A stretch of 64,000 bases of DNA from Roseospira visakhapatnamensis (GCF_014197915.1 NZ_JACIGK010000012.1:62001-126000); one strand, 5' to 3'; counted from the stretch's first letter, positions 44,566 through 53,944 are shown. A program made the numbers and translations. Notes: a model not told the origin generated them from the letters alone.

Positions 44566-47034
44566 TCAGCCGCAGCGGGAATAGCCGCAACTGGCGCAGG
44601 TGTCGCACCCTTCCTGGCGGATCAGGGTGGGCTGGGCGCATTTGGGGCAGAAGCGCATGCCCGCCGGCATGGACGGCCCATTCCGCCCGGCCGCCGCCGC
44701 CGCCGCGCGAGGCATCGCCGCGTCGTCGCGATCCTCGGTCCCAATCTCGTCCCCAACCTTGTCCCAGCTGGCTCCCCCGGGCGTTCCCCGGGGACTCCGG
44801 GAGGAGGGGGCGTCCGGGACCAGGAACCCGGTCTCGATCATATGGGCCTCGATCACCTCGCCGATGGCCGCCAGCAGCGACGGCACATAGCGGCCCCGCA
44901 TCCACTGGCCGCCGCGCGGATCGAACACCGCCTTCAACTCCTCGACCACGAAGTGGACGTCGCCGCCCCGCCGGAAGACCGCCGAGATCATGCGCGTCAG
45001 GGCCACGGTCCAGGCGTAGTGCTCCATGTTCTTGGAGTTGATGAACACCTCGAACGGCCGGCGATGGCCGTCCGCCGGCACGATGTCGTTGACGGTGATG
45101 TACATCGCGTGGTCGCTCTCCGGCCAGCGCACCTTGTAGGTCCGCCCCGGCAGCACCTCCGGCCGGTCCAGGGGGCGGGTCAGGTGCACGACCCGGGCGT
45201 CGCCGTATCCCTCGGCGGGGCGGCGTCCGCTCCCGGGGATGGTGGCCAGGTCGCGGGCGTCGGTTGTGGGGGTCGACTCCGGACGCTCGGGGGCCGGTGT
45301 GCCCTCGTCGGCGGCCGGCTCGGGCGCGGCGGCCGGCGCGGCGACCGAGAGCACCGCCCCGGTCACGGCGTTGGGCCGGTAGGTGGTGCAGCCCTTGCAG
45401 CCGCTCAGCCACGCCTGCCAGTAGACGTCGCGGAAGGCATCGAAGGGCAGATCCTCGGGCACGTTGATGGTCTTGGACACCGCGCTGTCGATATGGTCCT
45501 GGACCACCGCCTGCATCGCCAGATGATCGCGCGGGCTGAGATCCTGGGCGGTGACGAAAGCGCCCTCGGGGTCGTCGGGTAGCGGCGCGTCCTCGCCCCG
45601 GAGCGCCTTGTACAGGCGCCACGCGTGATCCGAGACCGTCTCCTCGCGGCGGCTGCCGTCGTCCTGGAGCACGGCGCGGGTGTACTCGAAGCTGAACACG
45701 GGCTCCAGGCCCGAGGACACATTGTCGGCGAACAGCGAGATGGTGCCGGTGGGCGCCACCGAGGTCAGCAGCGCGTTGCGGATGCCGTGTTCGGCGATGC
45801 CCGCGCGCAGGTCGTCGTCGAGGGTGGCGATGGTCTCGCCCCGCAGATACTGGTTGCGGTCGAACAGGGGGAACGGCCCCTTCTCGCGCGCAAGATCGAT
45901 GGAGGCGGCATAGGCGGCGCGGCGCAGGGCCGCCATCCAGCGGCCGGTGAGCGCGACCGCCGCGTCCGAGCCATAGCGCGCGTTGCACAGGATCAGGGCG
46001 TCGGCCAGGCCGGTGATGCCCAGCCCGATGCGCCGCTTGGTTTCGGCCTCCCGGCGGTGCTGGGGCAGGGGATAGCGCGACACGTCGATGACATTGTCCA
46101 GCAGGCGCACGGCGGTGGCGGTCAGATCCGCCAGGGCGGCCTCGTCCAGGCGTGCCTCGGGGGTGAAGGGATCGTCCACCAGACGCGCCAGGTTGATGGA
46201 CCCGAGCAGGCAGGTTCCGTACGGGGGCAGAGGTTGTTCACCGCATGGATTTGTCGCTGTGATTGTTTCGCAGTACCATAGGTTGTTGCGCCGGTTGATG
46301 CGATCGATGAAGATCACGCCCGGCTCGGCGTGGTCGTAGGTGGCGCGCATGATGCGCGTCCACAGGTCGCGGGCACGGAGCGTGCGATGCACCACGCCGT
46401 CGAAGACCAGGTCCCAGGCGTCGTCCGTCTCCACCGCGCGCATGAACGGGTCGGTGGCCAGGACGGACAGGTTGAAGTTGCGCAGACGCCCGGGCTCGCG
46501 CTTCGCGGTGATGAAGGACTCGATGTCCGGATGGTCGCAGCGCAGCGTGGCCATCATGGCGCCGCGCCGCGACCCGGCGCTCATGATGGTGCGGCACATG
46601 GCGTCCCACACGTCCATGAACGACAGCGGCCCGGAGGCGTCGGCGGCCACGCCGTGCACCGGCGCGCCCCGGGGTCGGAGCGTGGAGAAGTCGTAGCCGA
46701 TGCCCCCGCCCTGCTGAAGGGTCAGCGCGGCTTCGCGCAGGTGGTCGAAGATGCCGCCCATGTCGTCGGGAACGGTGCCCATGACGAAGCAGTTGAACAG
46801 CGTCACCCGGCGGTCGGTGCCGGCGCCGGCGAGGATGCGCCCGGCCGGCAGCACCCGGTAGTCCTCCAGCGCCGCCATGAACCGCGCTTCCCAGGGGGCC
46901 GGGTCGGCCTCGCCGGCCGCCAGTGCCCGGGCCACCCGGCGCCAGGTGTCCGTGACCGAACTGTCCACAGGCGCGCCGGCCGCCGTCTTCAGCCGGTACT
47001 TCATGTCCCAGATCTGATGAGCGATGGGCGCCAT
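44566..47034 (-). CDS. nrdJ: Adenosylcobalamin-dependent ribonucleoside-diphosphate reductase (class II)
   Basis: This 822-residue enzyme makes deoxyribonucleotides with coenzyme B12, with or without oxygen. Motifs: LFNCFVMGTVPDDM (first redox Cys), QQGGGIGYDFSTLRP, NPCGEQPLPPYGTCLLGSIN (radical Cys and catalytic Glu), SVAPTGTISLFADNVSSGLEP and the C-terminal TSCPD-like part FCPKCAQPTLIRQEGCDTCA, which carries the Cys used to re-reduce the active site. A Pro/Ala/Glu-rich linker (about residues 565-620) separates the barrel from the C-terminal module. The ATG at 47034 precedes the family start (APIAHQIWDMKYRLK). No cobalamin riboswitch is obvious upstream. Confidence 0.93.
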   Translation of the reverse strand: MAPIAHQIWDMKYRLKTAAGAPVDSSVTDTWRRVARALAAGEADPAPWEARFMAALEDYRVLPAGRILAGAGTDRRVTLFNCFVMGTVPDDMGGIFDHLREAALTLQQGGGIGYDFSTLRPRGAPVHGVAADASGPLSFMDVWDAMCRTIMSAGSRRGAMMATLRCDHPDIESFITAKREPGRLRNFNLSVLATDPFMRAVETDDAWDLVFDGVVHRTLRARDLWTRIMRATYDHAEPGVIFIDRINRRNNLWYCETITATNPCGEQPLPPYGTCLLGSINLARLVDDPFTPEARLDEAALADLTATAVRLLDNVIDVSRYPLPQHRREAETKRRIGLGITGLADALILCNARYGSDAAVALTGRWMAALRRAAYAASIDLAREKGPFPLFDRNQYLRGETIATLDDDLRAGIAEHGIRNALLTSVAPTGTISLFADNVSSGLEPVFSFEYTRAVLQDDGSRREETVSDHAWRLYKALRGEDAPLPDDPEGAFVTAQDLSPRDHLAMQAVVQDHIDSAVSKTINVPEDLPFDAFRDVYWQAWLSGCKGCTTYRPNAVTGAVLSVAAPAAAPEPAADEGTPAPERPESTPTTDARDLATIPGSGRRPAEGYGDARVVHLTRPLDRPEVLPGRTYKVRWPESDHAMYITVNDIVPADGHRRPFEVFINSKNMEHYAWTVALTRMISAVFRRGGDVHFVVEELKAVFDPRGGQWMRGRYVPSLLAAIGEVIEAHMIETGFLVPDAPSSRSPRGTPGGASWDKVGDEIGTEDRDDAAMPRAAAAAAGRNGPSMPAGMRFCPKCAQPTLIRQEGCDTCASCGYSRCG

Positions 47035-47259
47035 TGGCGGGGCGGCTGTTCCGGACACGGCCCGAGTCCTTTTCGCTTCGGCGTGAAGGTATTGAAAATT
47101 CAAGATGTCACGGCCGCCCGGGCGGATCCGGGACCCTGGTCCCAGGTAGCGCGCGCCGATCCCCGCGTCAACGATCGTTCTTGTTTTGTTTCCGGCCCGC
47201 GTTCTTGTCACGGACCCGGTGAGATGTACGACTCGTTGGTGTGCTTGAGGGTTGCCGGT

Positions 47260-47280
47260 TCATCCACCGGGTTATCCACA
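47260..47280 (+). promoter_or_regulatory. DnaA-box-like sites upstream of nrdJ
   Basis: TTATCCACA, a perfect consensus DnaA box, lies at 47272-47280, with a weaker copy TCATCCACC at 47260-47268, 12 bp apart in the same orientation. They lie about 240 bp upstream of the nrdJ ATG. DnaA boxes regulate nrdAB in E. coli, so control of nrdJ by DnaA is a reasonable inference. Confidence 0.45.
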
Positions 47281-47295
47281 AGCCGTGTCCCCCCG

Positions 47296-48060
47296 TCAGG
47301 GCGAGGGGGCCGCGTCCCGGGCCCGCGACTCGATCGCGGCGCCGGGGTCGGGCAGGTCGGCCACGGCGCCCTCCACCCGCGCGCGCAGGTCCTCCAGGAA
47401 CCGCCGACGGTCCAACCCCCGGTCCATGGGCGGCAGGATCCGCACGCTGACCACGCCGGGATGCTTCAGGAACGCCTTGCGGTGCCAGACCCGCCCCGAG
47501 TTCAGCGCCACCGGCACCACCGGCACGTCCGGGAACCGCTGGTACAGGGCCGCCACCCCGGGATGGTAGGGACGGCTGTCGCCCGGAGCGGTGCGCGTGC
47601 CCTCGGGAAAGATGATCACCTGCCGCCCCTCGGCCAGCACCGCGCCGCAGGCCCGCATCATGGCCTTCAGCGCGCTCGCCCCGGCCGCGCGATCGATGCC
47701 GACCATGCCGGCGGCCTTCATGTACCAGCCCACCAGCGGGATGCGGAACAGCTCGCGCTTGAGCACGTAGGCCGGGTCATCCAGCAGGCCGTGGAACAGG
47801 AAGGTATCCCAGGCGCTCTGATGCTTGGCGGCGACGATCACCGGTCCGGCCGGCAGGTTCTCCAGTCCCTCGATCCGATAGCGCACCCCGGCCACATGCC
47901 AGGCGGTGGCGCGCAGGCCGGCCAGCCACAGCTTGGTGGCCCCCACCACCACCCGGCGCGGGGCCGCCAGCAGCGGCAGGTACAGCACGCCCAGCATGGC
48001 GGTCCAGGTCACGTAAATGAGGTTGAACGCCAGGGAACGCAACACGGTGACCATGGGCAT
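47296..48060 (-). CDS. plsC: 1-acyl-sn-glycerol-3-phosphate acyltransferase
   Basis: The 254-residue protein adds the second acyl chain to lysophosphatidic acid in phospholipid synthesis. It has an N-terminal membrane helix, the catalytic motif KHQSAWDTF (HX4D, His near residue 82), GIDRAAGASALKAM, the FPEGTRTAPGD block and PVVPVALNSGRVW. The start ATG overlaps the stop of the ydcF-like gene (TGATG), so it is the last gene of the ftsE-ftsX-ydcF-plsC operon. Confidence 0.93.
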   Translation of the reverse strand: MPMVTVLRSLAFNLIYVTWTAMLGVLYLPLLAAPRRVVVGATKLWLAGLRATAWHVAGVRYRIEGLENLPAGPVIVAAKHQSAWDTFLFHGLLDDPAYVLKRELFRIPLVGWYMKAAGMVGIDRAAGASALKAMMRACGAVLAEGRQVIIFPEGTRTAPGDSRPYHPGVAALYQRFPDVPVVPVALNSGRVWHRKAFLKHPGVVSVRILPPMDRGLDRRRFLEDLRARVEGAVADLPDPGAAIESRARDAAPSP

Positions 48061-48713
48061 CACGGATCGAGGTCCTTCACGACGGAGACGGAGTCGCGCA
48101 ACGACACCCCCAGGTGAATCCGCGCCAGCGCCACCAGGTATTTGGTGTACTCGCCGGCCAGCAGGGACGCGGTGCCGGGAAAGCGCCACCATTCCTCCTG
48201 CTTCACGTGGGGGGGATAGACGGGATGGGGCACCAGCCGCCGGTTCGGCATCACATGGTGGAACTCCAGCACGGCGCGGCGCATGTGGTAGGCGGCGGTG
48301 ACCACCCGCAGGCTCGTGTGTCCGCGCGCCCGCGCCCAGGCGGCGGTCTCCTCGGCGTTGCCCAGGGTGTCGGCGGCGGCGTGGCCCAGCGTGACCCGCG
48401 CCGCCAGCGCCGCCGACGGGCGCCTGTCCAGGGCGCGCCACAGATCGTCCGTGGTCACGGCGGCGGGTACGCCGCTGATGAACAGTTCGGCATCCGGGTC
48501 GGCCTCCAGCAGATCCAGGCCAGCGCGCAGGCGCGCGCTGCCGCCGGTCAGCACGACGATCGCGTCCACGGGACGGGTCGCGTCCTCGGCCGACGGCTCC
48601 GGCGGCGCGGCCGCATACCAGACCAGGCCCATGCTCCAGGCCAGCACCGGCAGCAGAACGCCCGCCACGACCAGGGCCGGCCGCGCCGGCAGACGAAAAA
48701 GGGAACGCGCCAA
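48060..48713 (-). CDS. YdcF/ElyC-like DUF218 membrane protein
   Basis: The 217-residue product has one N-terminal membrane helix (about 14-35) and a DUF218 domain: VDAIVVLTGGSARLRAGLDLLE, DAELFISGVP, LGHAAADTLGNAEETAAWARARG and SLRVVTAAYHMRRAVLEF, the SanA/YdcF/ElyC pattern. Members act in envelope or cell-wall precursor metabolism, and this gene often lies between ftsX and plsC in alphaproteobacteria. The start appears to be a TTG at 48713. The conserved His and Arg of YHMRR are present. Confidence 0.85.
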   Translation of the reverse strand: MARSLFRLPARPALVVAGVLLPVLAWSMGLVWYAAAPPEPSAEDATRPVDAIVVLTGGSARLRAGLDLLEADPDAELFISGVPAAVTTDDLWRALDRRPSAALAARVTLGHAAADTLGNAEETAAWARARGHTSLRVVTAAYHMRRAVLEFHHVMPNRRLVPHPVYPPHVKQEEWWRFPGTASLLAGEYTKYLVALARIHLGVSLRDSVSVVKDLDP

Positions 48714-48774
48714 GGGTCGATCAACCGGATTGGAACACCAGCAGGGACAGGGGCGAGGCTCGAAGCATGCCGGC

Positions 48775-49665
48775 TCAGGGCATCCGGGACAAGGTATGCA
48801 ACACCGTCACCCGCGCCGTCAGCATCGATAGCCCGGCCGCCCCCAGGGGCAGAAGCACGAGCCAAAGCCAGTCCCACGGCGACAGGCCCACCCTGGGAAT
48901 CAGGCCCCCCTCGACCTGAGCCGCCAGCCAGCCCACACCGGCCAGCACCGGCAACGCCAGCATGAAGCCGCCGAGGCCGCCCTTCAAGCCCTGGGTGAGC
49001 GCGTGGCGCGCGAATTGCCGGGCGATGTAGTCCTGCTGGGCGCCGATCAGGTGCAGGACCTCGATCACCGGCCGATGCGCCGTCAGCCCGGCCCGGGTGG
49101 CATGGATGATGGCCAAGGTGGTCGCCACGCCGACCACCGCCACCACCGCCAGGGCCAGCAGGCCCAGGGCCTCGCCAAGGTCCATCAGGCGCGACAGCCA
49201 CAGCCGATGGGCGTCCAGCGAGGCCCCCGGCACCGCCGCCGCCAGCGCCCGCGCCACGTCGCTGGCCGTGTCGCCGCCGGCCCCGGGGCGCAGGGTGATG
49301 TCGATGAGGCGCGGCATCGGCAGGTCGTCCAGCAGTTCGCCGGCGCCGATCCAGGGCTCCACCAGGGCGGTCAGCTCGGCGTCGTCCAGCGCCCGGGCCG
49401 AGGCCACCGCCGGGTGACCGCGCAGGGCCTCCAGGGCCAGCGCCACCCGCCGGTCGGTGGCCGCGCGCGCCTCGGCGCCCAGGCCGGGCGCCGCCTGGAT
49501 TTGCGCCGTCAGCGTTCCCGTGACATCGCGGCGCCAGCGGTCGAGCACGTTGTCCAGGGCCAGTGCTCCGGACGCCGCCAGCACCGCCAGGAACACCATG
49601 ACGCCCACCAGAACCGGGACCAGGCGGGCGTTGCGGTCACGGGACAACGGAATGTCGGAGCGCAT
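48775..49665 (-). CDS. ftsX: Cell-division protein FtsX
   Basis: The 296-residue protein has the FtsX layout: a cytoplasmic N-terminus, membrane helix 1 (VLVGVMVFLAVLAASGALAL), a periplasmic domain of about 125 residues (RWRRDVTGTLTAQI to SLDAHRLW), then three helices with the conserved EVLHLIGAQQDYIARQFARH cytoplasmic loop. With FtsE it forms an ABC-type complex at the division site that activates cell-wall hydrolases. It lies 32 nt downstream of ftsE. The periplasmic loop is divergent, as usual in alphaproteobacteria. Confidence 0.9.
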   Translation of the reverse strand: MRSDIPLSRDRNARLVPVLVGVMVFLAVLAASGALALDNVLDRWRRDVTGTLTAQIQAAPGLGAEARAATDRRVALALEALRGHPAVASARALDDAELTALVEPWIGAGELLDDLPMPRLIDITLRPGAGGDTASDVARALAAAVPGASLDAHRLWLSRLMDLGEALGLLALAVVAVVGVATTLAIIHATRAGLTAHRPVIEVLHLIGAQQDYIARQFARHALTQGLKGGLGGFMLALPVLAGVGWLAAQVEGGLIPRVGLSPWDWLWLVLLPLGAAGLSMLTARVTVLHTLSRMP

Positions 49666-49697
49666 GCAGGCGGATGTCCTTTTGCCAGGGGCCGGGA

Positions 49698-50531
49698 TCA
49701 GGGGCGATCCATGCGACCGCCCTGAAGGCCCCCGGCGGGGCGCGGGCCAGGGCGCGGCTGCGGCGGCTCGGGCTGCCGCAGGGTCAGGGCGCCATGGTTC
49801 AGTTGCAGGCAGGGGTGGGCGAAGCGGCGCACGAGTTGCTCGTTATGGGTGGCGATCAGGACCGTGGTCCCCAGTTTGTTCAATTCCTCGAACAGATGCA
49901 AAAGCCGCATGGCGATGCGGTCGTCGACGTTGCCCGTGGGCTCGTCGGCCAGCAGCAGGTCGGGGCGGTTGATGACGGCGCGGGCGATGGCCACGCGCTG
50001 CTTCTGCCCGCCCGACAGGGTGGACGGCCGCGCCTCCAGGTGGTCGGCCAGCCCCACCCAGGCCAGCAGTTCGGGCACGTGGCGGCGGATGTCCGGCTCG
50101 GGCACGCCGGCCACGCGCAGGGGCAGGGCGACATTGTCCATCGCCGACAGGTGCTCGATCAGCCGGAAGTCCTGGAACACCACCCCCAGGCGCCGGCGCA
50201 ACCGGGGCAGCAGGCGCGTCGGGGCGCGGCTGACGTCATGGCCGAACAGGGTGACCAGGCCGCGCGTCGGCCGCAAGGACAGGTAGCAAAGGCCCAGCAC
50301 CGTCGACTTGCCCGCCCCGGAGCCGCCGGTCAGGAAATGGAAGGAGCCGGCCGGCAGGGTAAAGCTCATGTCGCGGAACACCTCGGGGCCCACGTCGTAG
50401 CGCAGGCCGACCCGCTCGAACCGTACCACGGCGGTGTCCTCGGCCCCCGGGGGCCGGTGGGGCAGGCGCGCGGACTCGTCAGCGATCTCCCAGTCATCGG
50501 CCATGCGGTTCCGGTCCGTTCTTGAGGTCAT
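49698..50531 (-). CDS. ftsE: Cell-division ATP-binding protein FtsE
   Basis: This ABC ATPase (277 residues) shows Walker A GGSGAGKST (about residue 70), Q-loop VVFQDFRLIEHLSAMDN, signature LSGGQKQRVAIARA, Walker B LLLADEPTGNVDD and the H-loop IATHNEQLV. It drives FtsX. An N-terminal extension of about 35 residues precedes the ABC domain; an internal ATG at MADDWEIADE (about residue 10) is an alternative start. The C-terminus is Pro-rich. Confidence 0.93.
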   Translation of the reverse strand: MTSRTDRNRMADDWEIADESARLPHRPPGAEDTAVVRFERVGLRYDVGPEVFRDMSFTLPAGSFHFLTGGSGAGKSTVLGLCYLSLRPTRGLVTLFGHDVSRAPTRLLPRLRRRLGVVFQDFRLIEHLSAMDNVALPLRVAGVPEPDIRRHVPELLAWVGLADHLEARPSTLSGGQKQRVAIARAVINRPDLLLADEPTGNVDDRIAMRLLHLFEELNKLGTTVLIATHNEQLVRRFAHPCLQLNHGALTLRQPEPPQPRPGPRPAGGLQGGRMDRP

Positions 50532-50688
50532 GGTGCCGGGGTCAATGCCTCGACCCCGTGGTGATCCGGGCGTGGTCGGTCCACGTGCCGCTGCGGTTGT
50601 GGTCGACGGCGCGGCTTGTGCCCCTTCCCGTCAGGTTCTATAACGAGTTCTATAACGAGCCGAGTGGGTCCCGCCAGTCGACGGCCGC
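50532..50688. promoter_or_regulatory. Divergent promoter region of ftsE and the zinc-ribbon gene
   Basis: The region contains two adjacent copies of GTTCTATAACGA (50635-50646 and 50647-50658) close to the rightward gene. Each holds a TATAAC element, so they may be overlapping -10 boxes or operators. Confidence 0.45.
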
Positions 50689-51831
50689 ATGAAAATCAAC
50701 TGTCCCAATTGCGAAACCGGCTTTTCCCTTCCCGACACGGCCCTGGGCCCTCGGGGGCGCCGCCTGAAGTGCGTGCGCTGCGGTCATGTGTGGCACCAGG
50801 AGCCGTCCGGCGAAAACGGCCTGACGGCCGATACGACCGCGTCGGTCGCCGCGTCCCTGGAGGCCCTGTCGGCCCCGTCCCGCGCCACGCCGGCGCGCGG
50901 CCCGCTCTCAAGCCACCTGGAGAGCGACGGCGCCGCGCCCGCGTCCGCCATCGACCCGATCGGTCCGCCCGACGAAGACGACCCCCTGGTCGAGCCGCGC
51001 GCCGCCGCCGATCCGATGCCGGCGCGCGACGATGCCTTCGATCCGATGCTGGACCCGCTCACCGACGACATCCCCATGAACAGCGAGCCGGACCGGCCGC
51101 GTCGGGGACCGCCGGCCGAGGACGAGGGGCCGGAGCCGGACCTGGACGACATCCTTGCCCGCCTGGGCGAGCAGGAGCGGGAACGCTCGCGGCGCGGCGA
51201 CCCCATGGACCCGGAGTCGCTGGACGATGCCTTCGATCTCGACGATGACGCCGAGCGCGAGGCGCTGCCGGGAATCCTGCGCACCCAGTTGAAGGCACAG
51301 CGGCGCGGCTTTCGCCCGCCGTCCTGGGCCTCGGCCGTGATCGTGGTGGTGGTGCTGCTGGCCGGCATCGCCGGTGGGGCCTACCTGGGGCGGAACACCC
51401 TGGTCGGGGTCTGGCCGGCCGCCGAGGCCTGGTACGACGCCGTCGGCATTCCCCTCACGCGGCCTGGTCTGGGCCTGTCCCTGGAGCAGGTGGTGCCGAC
51501 GCGGGAGCTGGTGGACGGCAACGATGTCCTGGTGGTGCGGGGCCTGGTCACCAACGTCAGCGAGAAGATCCGGCCGGTGCCCGCGTTGCACCTGGAACTG
51601 AACGACGATGACGGCGCGCTGGTGCAGCAGATGGTGTCACCGCCCCCGGCGGACAGCCTGGCGCCGGGCGAGACGGCGCCCTTCCGCATGACCGTGGAAA
51701 ACCGCCTGCCCGAGGCCACCGTCTTCGAGGTGGGCTTCACGGACCGGCCGCCGGAACCGGTGATGGCGCCGGCGACCCCTGCCCCGGTATCCGACGGGAC
51801 CGCCAACGACGCCGCCCCGCCGGCGCAGTGA
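50689..51831 (+). CDS. MJ0042-type zinc-ribbon protein with a DUF3426 domain
   Basis: The 380-residue product begins with a zinc ribbon (MKINCPNCETGFSLPD and LKCVRCGHVWHQ, Cys-X2-Cys twice), then a long acidic, disordered stretch to about residue 200, one membrane helix (WASAVIVVVVLLAGIAGGAY) and a C-terminal DUF3426 beta domain (TRELVDGNDVLVVRGLVTNV, then VPALHLELNDDDG and ENRLPEATVFEVGF). This architecture is common in alphaproteobacteria next to ftsEX, with unknown function. It is divergent from ftsE. Confidence 0.85.
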   Translation: MKINCPNCETGFSLPDTALGPRGRRLKCVRCGHVWHQEPSGENGLTADTTASVAASLEALSAPSRATPARGPLSSHLESDGAAPASAIDPIGPPDEDDPLVEPRAAADPMPARDDAFDPMLDPLTDDIPMNSEPDRPRRGPPAEDEGPEPDLDDILARLGEQERERSRRGDPMDPESLDDAFDLDDDAEREALPGILRTQLKAQRRGFRPPSWASAVIVVVVLLAGIAGGAYLGRNTLVGVWPAAEAWYDAVGIPLTRPGLGLSLEQVVPTRELVDGNDVLVVRGLVTNVSEKIRPVPALHLELNDDDGALVQQMVSPPPADSLAPGETAPFRMTVENRLPEATVFEVGFTDRPPEPVMAPATPAPVSDGTANDAAPPAQ

Positions 51832-52032
51832 CTCAGGCCCGCGACCGCGCCAACGACCGGCGCCGCGAGAACCCGGTCCCGATCCCGTTTTCGGTGAATC
51901 CATACTAATTTTGATGCAATTCCTTTACATCATGCCCATCGTGTGAGCTTCTGCCGGCGGTGGCCCAGTTCTTGTTGAGGAGATCGACTCCCACTGCGGG
52001 TCCCCCCTTCGTCGCCGTGTTGGAGCCCGAGC

Positions 52033-52407
52033 ATGGACCGCGAGGCCGAGGCCACGCCAGAGATCGCCGATGACGCGGAGCGTCGCGCCCTGTGGACCAG
52101 GGCGGGACCGATCGAGGGCATGGACCCGGATATGTATCGGCACGACGATTACGGCAATATCATCAAGTATACGTCATTCAATGACCGGCAGTCCGATTAC
52201 GGCTGGGAAGCGGATTATTCCTCGGGTCCTGGGCCGACGGCGGTCGGTGGTGACGAGCCGGTCGCGCGGCCCCTGCACTGGCGGGCGAAAACCGTCACCA
52301 CCCCACGATCATCCAACAGCCTTTCGGCGTCGGCGGCGCGGACCGCCCGCCACGCAAGTCGGTCCGGCGACCGACTCGAAGGCCGGCGCAAGGTCGGGCG
52401 GCTCTAG
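52033..52407 (+). CDS. Small HNH-like protein with a degenerate core
   Basis: The 124-residue product has the pattern MDPDMYRHDDYGNIIKYTSF, then DRQSDYGWEADY and, later, GGDEPVARPLHWRAK. Related proteins with DPxxWRxDxxGNxI, YGWEIDHI and LQPLHWRNN are HNH-endonuclease-like. Here the His of the WExDH motif is replaced (WEADYS), so the catalytic centre seems lost or altered. The C-terminal third is basic and Ser-rich. The assignment rests on recalled motif similarity. Confidence 0.5.
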   Translation: MDREAEATPEIADDAERRALWTRAGPIEGMDPDMYRHDDYGNIIKYTSFNDRQSDYGWEADYSSGPGPTAVGGDEPVARPLHWRAKTVTTPRSSNSLSASAARTARHASRSGDRLEGRRKVGRL

Positions 52408-52466
52408 TGCACTGATCCAGACAAAAGATGCAGTCCGCATTCTTTTTGTCTGGATCGAAAGTGCAC
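52407..52466. terminator. Long palindromic hairpin, copy 2 of the dispersed element
   Basis: GTGCAC at both ends encloses GATCCAGACAAAAGATGC and its near-complement GCATTCTTTTTGTCTGGATC, giving a stem of about 25 pairs. The right arm contains TTCTTTTTG, useful for termination on the plus strand. It starts in the stop codon of the HNH-like gene and resembles the hairpin at 38726-38767. Confidence 0.75.
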
Positions 52467-52481
52467 GAGAAACAATGTTTT

Positions 52482-52533
52482 GTGCAGCGACGTTTTGCGT
52501 TCAAGGGGGAATCCCTTGAATGCGTCGCTGCAC
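52482..52533. terminator. Second hairpin directly at the ahcY stop codon
   Basis: GTGCAGCGAC at 52482-52491 pairs with 52524-52533, and inside it TTCAAGGG (52500-52507) pairs with CCCTTGAA (52513-52520). It overlaps the first base of the ahcY stop codon complement and probably ends the ahcY transcript. Confidence 0.7.
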
Positions 52534-53825
52534 TAGTAGCGATACGTGTCGGGCTTGAACGGCCCGGCCGGGGTCACGCCGATGTAGGCGGCCTGCTCGG
52601 GGTTCAGCCTGTCCAGGTCCACCCCCAGCTTGGCCAGATGCAGGGCGGCGACCTTCTCGTCCAGATGCTTGGGCAGCACGTAGACCTGACGCTCGTACTT
52701 GTCCGGGTGGGTCCACAGGTCGATCTGCGCCAGCACCTGGTTGGTGAACGACGCGCTCATCACGAAGCTCGGGTGGCCGGTGGCGCAGCCCAGGTTCACC
52801 AGCCGGCCCTCGGCCAGCAGGATCAGGCGCTTGCCGTCGGGGAAGGCGATCTCGTCCACCTGCGGCTTGATGCTCGTCCACTTGTAATTGCGCAGCGCCT
52901 CGACCTGGATCTCGCTGTCGAAGTGACCGATGTTGCAGACGATGGCCCGGTCCTTCATGGCGCGCATGTGGTCGAGCGTGATCACGTCCACGTTGCCGGT
53001 GCAGGTGACGAAGATGTCGCCGCGCGGCGCGGCGCTGTCCATGGTGACCACCTCGTAGCCTTCCATGGCCGCCTGCAGGGCGCAGATGGGGTCCACCTCG
53101 GTGACCAGCACGCGGCAGCCGGCGCTGCGCAGGGATTCGGCCGAGCCCTTGCCGACATCGCCATAGCCCGCGACCACGGCCACCTTGCCGGCCATCATCA
53201 CGTCGGTGGCCCGGCGCACGCCGTCCACCAGACTCTCGCGGCAGCCGTACTTGTTGTCGAACTTGGACTTGGTGACGCTGTCGTTGACGTTGATGGCCGG
53301 GGCCAGCAGCGTTCCCTTCTTGGCCATCTCGTACAGGCGGTGCACGCCGGTGGTGGTCTCTTCCGAGATGCCGCGCACGTCTTTCATCTGCTCGGCATAC
53401 TTTTCGTGCAGCACCAGGGTCAGGTCGCCGCCGTCATCCAGCACCATGTTGGGGCGCCAGCCGTCGGGGCCGAAGATGGTCTGGTCGATGGCCCACCAGA
53501 ACTCCTCCTCGCTCATGCCCTTCCAGGCGAATACCGGGATGTTGGCGGCGGCGATGGCGGCGGCGGCGTGGTCCTGGGTGGAGAAGATGTTGCAGGACGA
53601 CCAGCGCACCTCGGCGCCCAGCGCGAGCAGCGTCTCGATCAGCACCGCCGTCTGGATGGTCATGTGCAGGCAGCCGGCGATGCGGGCACCCTTGAGCGGC
53701 TTGGACGTGCCGAACTCCTCGCGGATGGCCATCAGGCCCGGCATCTCGCTTTCGGCGATGGAGATTTCCTTGCGGCCCCAGTCGGCGAGGCTCAGATCCT
53801 TGACCTTGTAGTCGGTGAACGTCAT
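52533..53825 (-). CDS. ahcY: Adenosylhomocysteinase
   Basis: The enzyme hydrolyses S-adenosylhomocysteine to adenosine and homocysteine, removing the product of methylation. The 430-residue protein has [36 protein letters not shown], the NAD-binding [19 protein letters not shown] (about residue 218), [32 protein letters not shown] and the C-terminal KPDTYRY. The ATG at 53825 is the family start ([16 protein letters not shown]). The insert typical of many bacterial forms ([20 protein letters not shown]) is present. A palindromic operator lies about 120 bases upstream. Confidence 0.97.
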   Translation of the reverse strand: MTFTDYKVKDLSLADWGRKEISIAESEMPGLMAIREEFGTSKPLKGARIAGCLHMTIQTAVLIETLLALGAEVRWSSCNIFSTQDHAAAAIAAANIPVFAWKGMSEEEFWWAIDQTIFGPDGWRPNMVLDDGGDLTLVLHEKYAEQMKDVRGISEETTTGVHRLYEMAKKGTLLAPAINVNDSVTKSKFDNKYGCRESLVDGVRRATDVMMAGKVAVVAGYGDVGKGSAESLRSAGCRVLVTEVDPICALQAAMEGYEVVTMDSAAPRGDIFVTCTGNVDVITLDHMRAMKDRAIVCNIGHFDSEIQVEALRNYKWTSIKPQVDEIAFPDGKRLILLAEGRLVNLGCATGHPSFVMSASFTNQVLAQIDLWTHPDKYERQVYVLPKHLDEKVAALHLAKLGVDLDRLNPEQAAYIGVTPAGPFKPDTYRY

Positions 53826-53944
53826 CGGGAACTCCGGTCGGGAGGAGGGGAACACGGGCGCCGGGACGCGGGCACGGTCCGGCAAACGCCGGTGGTGCGT
53901 GCCGGGCGCCCGAACGGGGGGCACCGCCGTCTGGCTGACCAGCA

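Noticed and set aside
53826-53944. SAH riboswitch in the ahcY leader
   Set aside because: The leader is GC-rich, but I could not find the conserved SAH-riboswitch core; the palindrome at 53945 is a better candidate for control.
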